A stretch of DNA of 64,000 nucleotides from Burkholderia sp. SRS-W-2-2016 (GTDB lineage Bacteria > Pseudomonadota > Gammaproteobacteria > Burkholderiales > Burkholderiaceae): contig NZ_MSDV01000006.1 of assembly GCF_001931485.1 (NCBI RefSeq), positions 1-64,000 of the forward strand, written 5' to 3'. Within the stretch, counting starts at the first letter, position 1. Each line of letters opens with the position of its first letter. The position numbers and the translations under genes were made by a program. The notes beneath the pieces are model-generated. The model searched no databases and was not told the origin of the DNA. It saw only the letters and a program-made list of their open reading frames with translations. Of the stretch, positions 62,013 to 64,000 are shown one piece after another.

Positions 62013-62663
62013 ATGAGAAAACTGCACGTCGTCGTGGCGGACCGCCACGATTGCATTCGCGCCGGTATCCGCTATCTGCTGCGCGACGAACCTCATCTCG
62101 ACATCGTCGGCGAGGCGTCGAGCCTCTCCGCTCTCGCCGGCCTGCTCGAGAGCGGCCGCTGCGATGTCGTCGTGTCCGACCTCGAGATCGCCAACCTCGC
62201 GCAGTTCGACGACGACAGCCGCGCCCCGCCGGTGTTGCGCCGCTTGCTGCGCGGCGACGCGCGTCCGCGCGTGGTCGTGCTGACCCTCTCCACGCGCGAA
62301 CAGATGTGGGCCGGGCTGCGCAACCTGGGCGTGAGCGGCATCGTCGACAAGCGCGACGCGCCGCCGGCGCTGCTCGCCGCGATCGATGCGGTCGCCGCCG
62401 GCCGCCAGCATCGGTCGGCGTGGGTCCAAGCCGCGCTCGACACCGGCGCGTCCGCGCTGTCGCCTCACGACGGCTCGATGAGCGCGCGCGAGTGGGAAGT
62501 GTTCCAGCTCTATGCGCAAGGTCTGCCGGTGCGTGAGATCGCGGCACGTCTGCAACGCAGCGGCAAGACGATCAGCACGCACAAGCGCACCGCGATGCGC
62601 AAGCTCGGGCTCGAAACGGAGGCCGATCTGACGCGATACGCGAGGCAGATCGGATTGATCTAG
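62013..62663 (+). CDS. LuxR-type response regulator 2 with altered acidic pocket
   Basis: Two-component regulator of 216 residues with a receiver domain and LuxR helix-turn-helix (MSAREWEVFQLYAQGLPVREIAARL, RSGKTISTHKRTAMRKLG). The receiver has D56 (VVVSDLEIA) and the conserved lysine (IVDKRD), but the acidic pair is D10-R11 (VVVADRHD), unlike regulator 1, so metal binding may differ. The ATG at 62013 is 3 codons before the receiver fold; a long in-frame upstream stretch was discarded. Lies 161 nt downstream of regulator 1. Confidence 0.88.
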   Translation: MRKLHVVVADRHDCIRAGIRYLLRDEPHLDIVGEASSLSALAGLLESGRCDVVVSDLEIANLAQFDDDSRAPPVLRRLLRGDARPRVVVLTLSTREQMWAGLRNLGVSGIVDKRDAPPALLAAIDAVAAGRQHRSAWVQAALDTGASALSPHDGSMSAREWEVFQLYAQGLPVREIAARLQRSGKTISTHKRTAMRKLGLETEADLTRYARQIGLI

Positions 62664-62738
62664 CCGATTTGATCTAGCGCAAGCCGCGTCCAATCATTCG
62701 TTTTTTTAGTACCGATACCGCAGCGGACGGAGATCTCG

Positions 62739-62781
62739 TAGGACTTTTCCGATTGGCCGCCTGGGGGGCGCCTCCTACATT
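62739..62781 (+). promoter_or_regulatory. Putative operator and promoter of the aquaporin/sensor unit
   Basis: TAGGACTTTTCCGATTG at 62739-62755 matches the element before response regulator 1 in 14 of 17 positions. It overlaps TTGGCC (62753-62758), with TACATT 17 bp later (62776-62781). A GTAGGA (62738-62743) and TCCTAC (62773-62778) inverted pair also surrounds it. Probably an activator site for one of the two regulators. Confidence 0.5.
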
Positions 62782-62956
62782 GACCGCCTGACCGAAGCGC
62801 GTCGCTCGCGTGCGTGTCCCGCATGCGGCGAATGCTTCGGCTATTTCGTGATCCTGAGCTTCCTCGCGTGGCAAGACGGACCGGGAAATCGGCGGCGGAT
62901 GCTTCGTGCGAGCGCGCGGCGCGTTCCGCCTGGTGGCTGAACGGAGAGGAGGGCGG

Positions 62957-63706
62957 ATGGCTGGATTAGGCAAGCGATTGTGGTGCGAAGGGATGGGCAC
63001 GGCGTGGCTCGTGTTCATCGGCTGCGGCAGCTCGGTGCTGGATACCCATCGGGTTCTGCAAGGCAGCGGCGTGCTCGAAATGTCGCTGGCATTCGGTCTG
63101 GCGCTCGCCACCGCCAGTTACGCGTTCGGCAAGGTGTCCGGCGCGCATTTTAACCCCGCGGTCACGGTCGGTTTCGCGGTCGCGAATCGTTTTCCGGTGC
63201 GCGACCTGCTGCCCTACATCGCCGCGCAGATTCTCGGCGCGCTGCTGGCCGCCGCGTTGCTCGCTCAGATTGCGAGCGGCCGGCCGGGCTTCGAACTGGC
63301 GGCGAGCGAATTCGCGGCGAACGGCTTCGGCGCCCATTCGCCCGCCGACTATCCGTTGCAGTCGGCGCTGGTGCTGGAGTTCGTGCTGTCGTTCGCGTTC
63401 GTCGCGGCCTGTCTGGTGACCGTCGCGCGCAAGGAGCTCGCGCCGCTGGCGCCGTTCATCTGCGGCTGCTGTCTGATGCTGGTCTATCTGATTTCGATTC
63501 CGGTCACCAACGGCTCGGCCAATCCCGCGCGTTCCACCGCTCAGGCGCTGTTCGTCGGCAACTGGGCGCTCGATCAGCTGTGGCTGTTCTGGGCCGCGCC
63601 GCTGGCCGCGGCGATCGCGGCCGGCCTGCTGGTGTCGTTTCTGAACGGGCCGCCAGAGACGTCGGCAGAGGCGGCGTTAGCGGACGGACGGGGCGACGTC
63701 GCGTGA
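62957..63706 (+). CDS. Aquaporin Z-like MIP channel
   Basis: Inner-membrane channel of 249 residues. The two NPA loops are GAHFNPAVTVGFA and NGSANPARS, both intact, with six helices around them. An aromatic/arginine filter arginine is in NPARS, and the narrow type suits water rather than glycerol, though this cannot be read with certainty. GAGAGGAGGG precedes the ATG. It directly precedes the sensor-like gene, which starts 12 nt after its stop. Confidence 0.9.
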   Translation: MAGLGKRLWCEGMGTAWLVFIGCGSSVLDTHRVLQGSGVLEMSLAFGLALATASYAFGKVSGAHFNPAVTVGFAVANRFPVRDLLPYIAAQILGALLAAALLAQIASGRPGFELAASEFAANGFGAHSPADYPLQSALVLEFVLSFAFVAACLVTVARKELAPLAPFICGCCLMLVYLISIPVTNGSANPARSTAQALFVGNWALDQLWLFWAAPLAAAIAAGLLVSFLNGPPETSAEAALADGRGDVA

Positions 63707-63718
63707 GCGGGCAGCGCG

Positions 63719-64000
63719 GTGGTGGGCCGGTTCGCGTTGCCGCGTTGGTTTGCGTGCGCTTTGTTGTTCGCGGCGTATGGCCTGGCTGCGCCCCAGGCCG
63801 CTGGCGGCAGCGCGCCGCAGATGCAGGCCGAACTGGCGTCCAGCCCCTTTCCCGCTCGCCTCACGGTCGGCGTCCTCGCCGACGGCTGGCCGCCGTTCGA
63901 TATCTCGCAGGACGGCCAGCTCACCGGCATGAGCGGCGAGCTGTTGCGCGCGCTTGTCGGGCCGAACGTCGTCATCGAGACGAAGGCGTTCCCGGACCTC
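63719..64000 (+). CDS. Periplasmic solute-binding domain protein, probably a hybrid sensor kinase (partial)
   Basis: The gene is cut by the window end. The first 94 codons from GTG at 63719 give an N-terminal hydrophobic signal (FALPRWFACALLFAAYGLAAP) and the start of a bacterial solute-binding type 3 fold (LTVGVLADGWPPFDISQDGQLTGMSGELL). Such domains open BvgS/EvgS-type hybrid kinases, which pair with LuxR-type regulators like the two upstream; a free-standing amino-acid binding protein is the alternative. Start could also be GTG at 63722. Confidence 0.65.
   Translation, partial: MVGRFALPRWFACALLFAAYGLAAPQAAGGSAPQMQAELASSPFPARLTVGVLADGWPPFDISQDGQLTGMSGELLRALVGPNVVIETKAFPDL

Overview
The window looks like a high-GC betaproteobacterial chromosome, most likely Burkholderiaceae and probably Paraburkholderia. 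This rests on the conserved blocks rather than on any search. They are the run TPR protein-lolB-ispE-tRNA-Gln-prs-rplY-pth-hisC, the run kdsD-kdsC-lptC-lptA-lptB-rpoN-hpf-ptsN-hprK-rapZ, and the uvrA / MFS / ssb neighbourhood. Most of the window is core genome with tight gene packing and many 1-4 nt start/stop overlaps.

Layout. 1-1.1 kb: a sulfotransferase. 1.2-9.9 kb: a two-partner secretion operon on the minus strand, with a 2343-residue TpsA exoprotein carrying a 15-copy YDG repeat array and its TpsB outer-membrane transporter. 9.9-10.6 kb: a relatively AT-rich intergenic region. 10.6-12 kb: an FAH-family hydrolase and a maleylacetoacetate isomerase. 12-16.9 kb: ftsY, rsmD, coaD, ferredoxin, hisC, pth. 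17-22.4 kb: rplY, prs, tRNA-Gln(UUG), ispE, lolB and a TPR lipoprotein-pathway neighbour. 22.5-24.5 kb: mutM and mutY. 24.6-34 kb: a LON-domain protein, then the rpoN/nitrogen-PTS block fused head to tail with the LPS transport and KDO block. 34-39.5 kb: cation antiporter, apt, LysE exporter, Nudix hydrolase, purU. 39.6-47.3 kb: PepSY protein, AI-2E family protein, uvrA, MFS, ssb.

Accessory parts. 47.3-49.6 kb holds an AbiEi/AbiEii-like (type IV toxin-antitoxin) pair with its own AT-richer leader and an array of GTAC-centred repeats that runs into the ribosome binding site. 49.6-52.3 kb: a DUF4239-like membrane protein and a chemoreceptor. 52.4-57.8 kb: a minus-strand operon for a B-type (ba3-like) heme-copper oxidase with three c-type cytochromes totalling seven CXXCH sites. 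58.4-60.9 kb: a divergent LysR regulator / MFS pair. 60.9-64 kb: two LuxR-type response regulators, an aquaporin and the start of a protein with a periplasmic solute-binding domain, probably a BvgS/EvgS-like sensor kinase.

The signals I consider most worth following are a 17-bp element (TAGGA-N3-TTCCGATTG) that occurs twice, once before the first response regulator and once before the aquaporin/sensor unit, each time directly upstream of a plausible -35/-10 pair; the repeat array in front of the AbiE-like pair; the YDG array in TpsA; and several unexplained short tandem or inverted repeats. All functional statements are from reading sequence and family knowledge; no database search was run.
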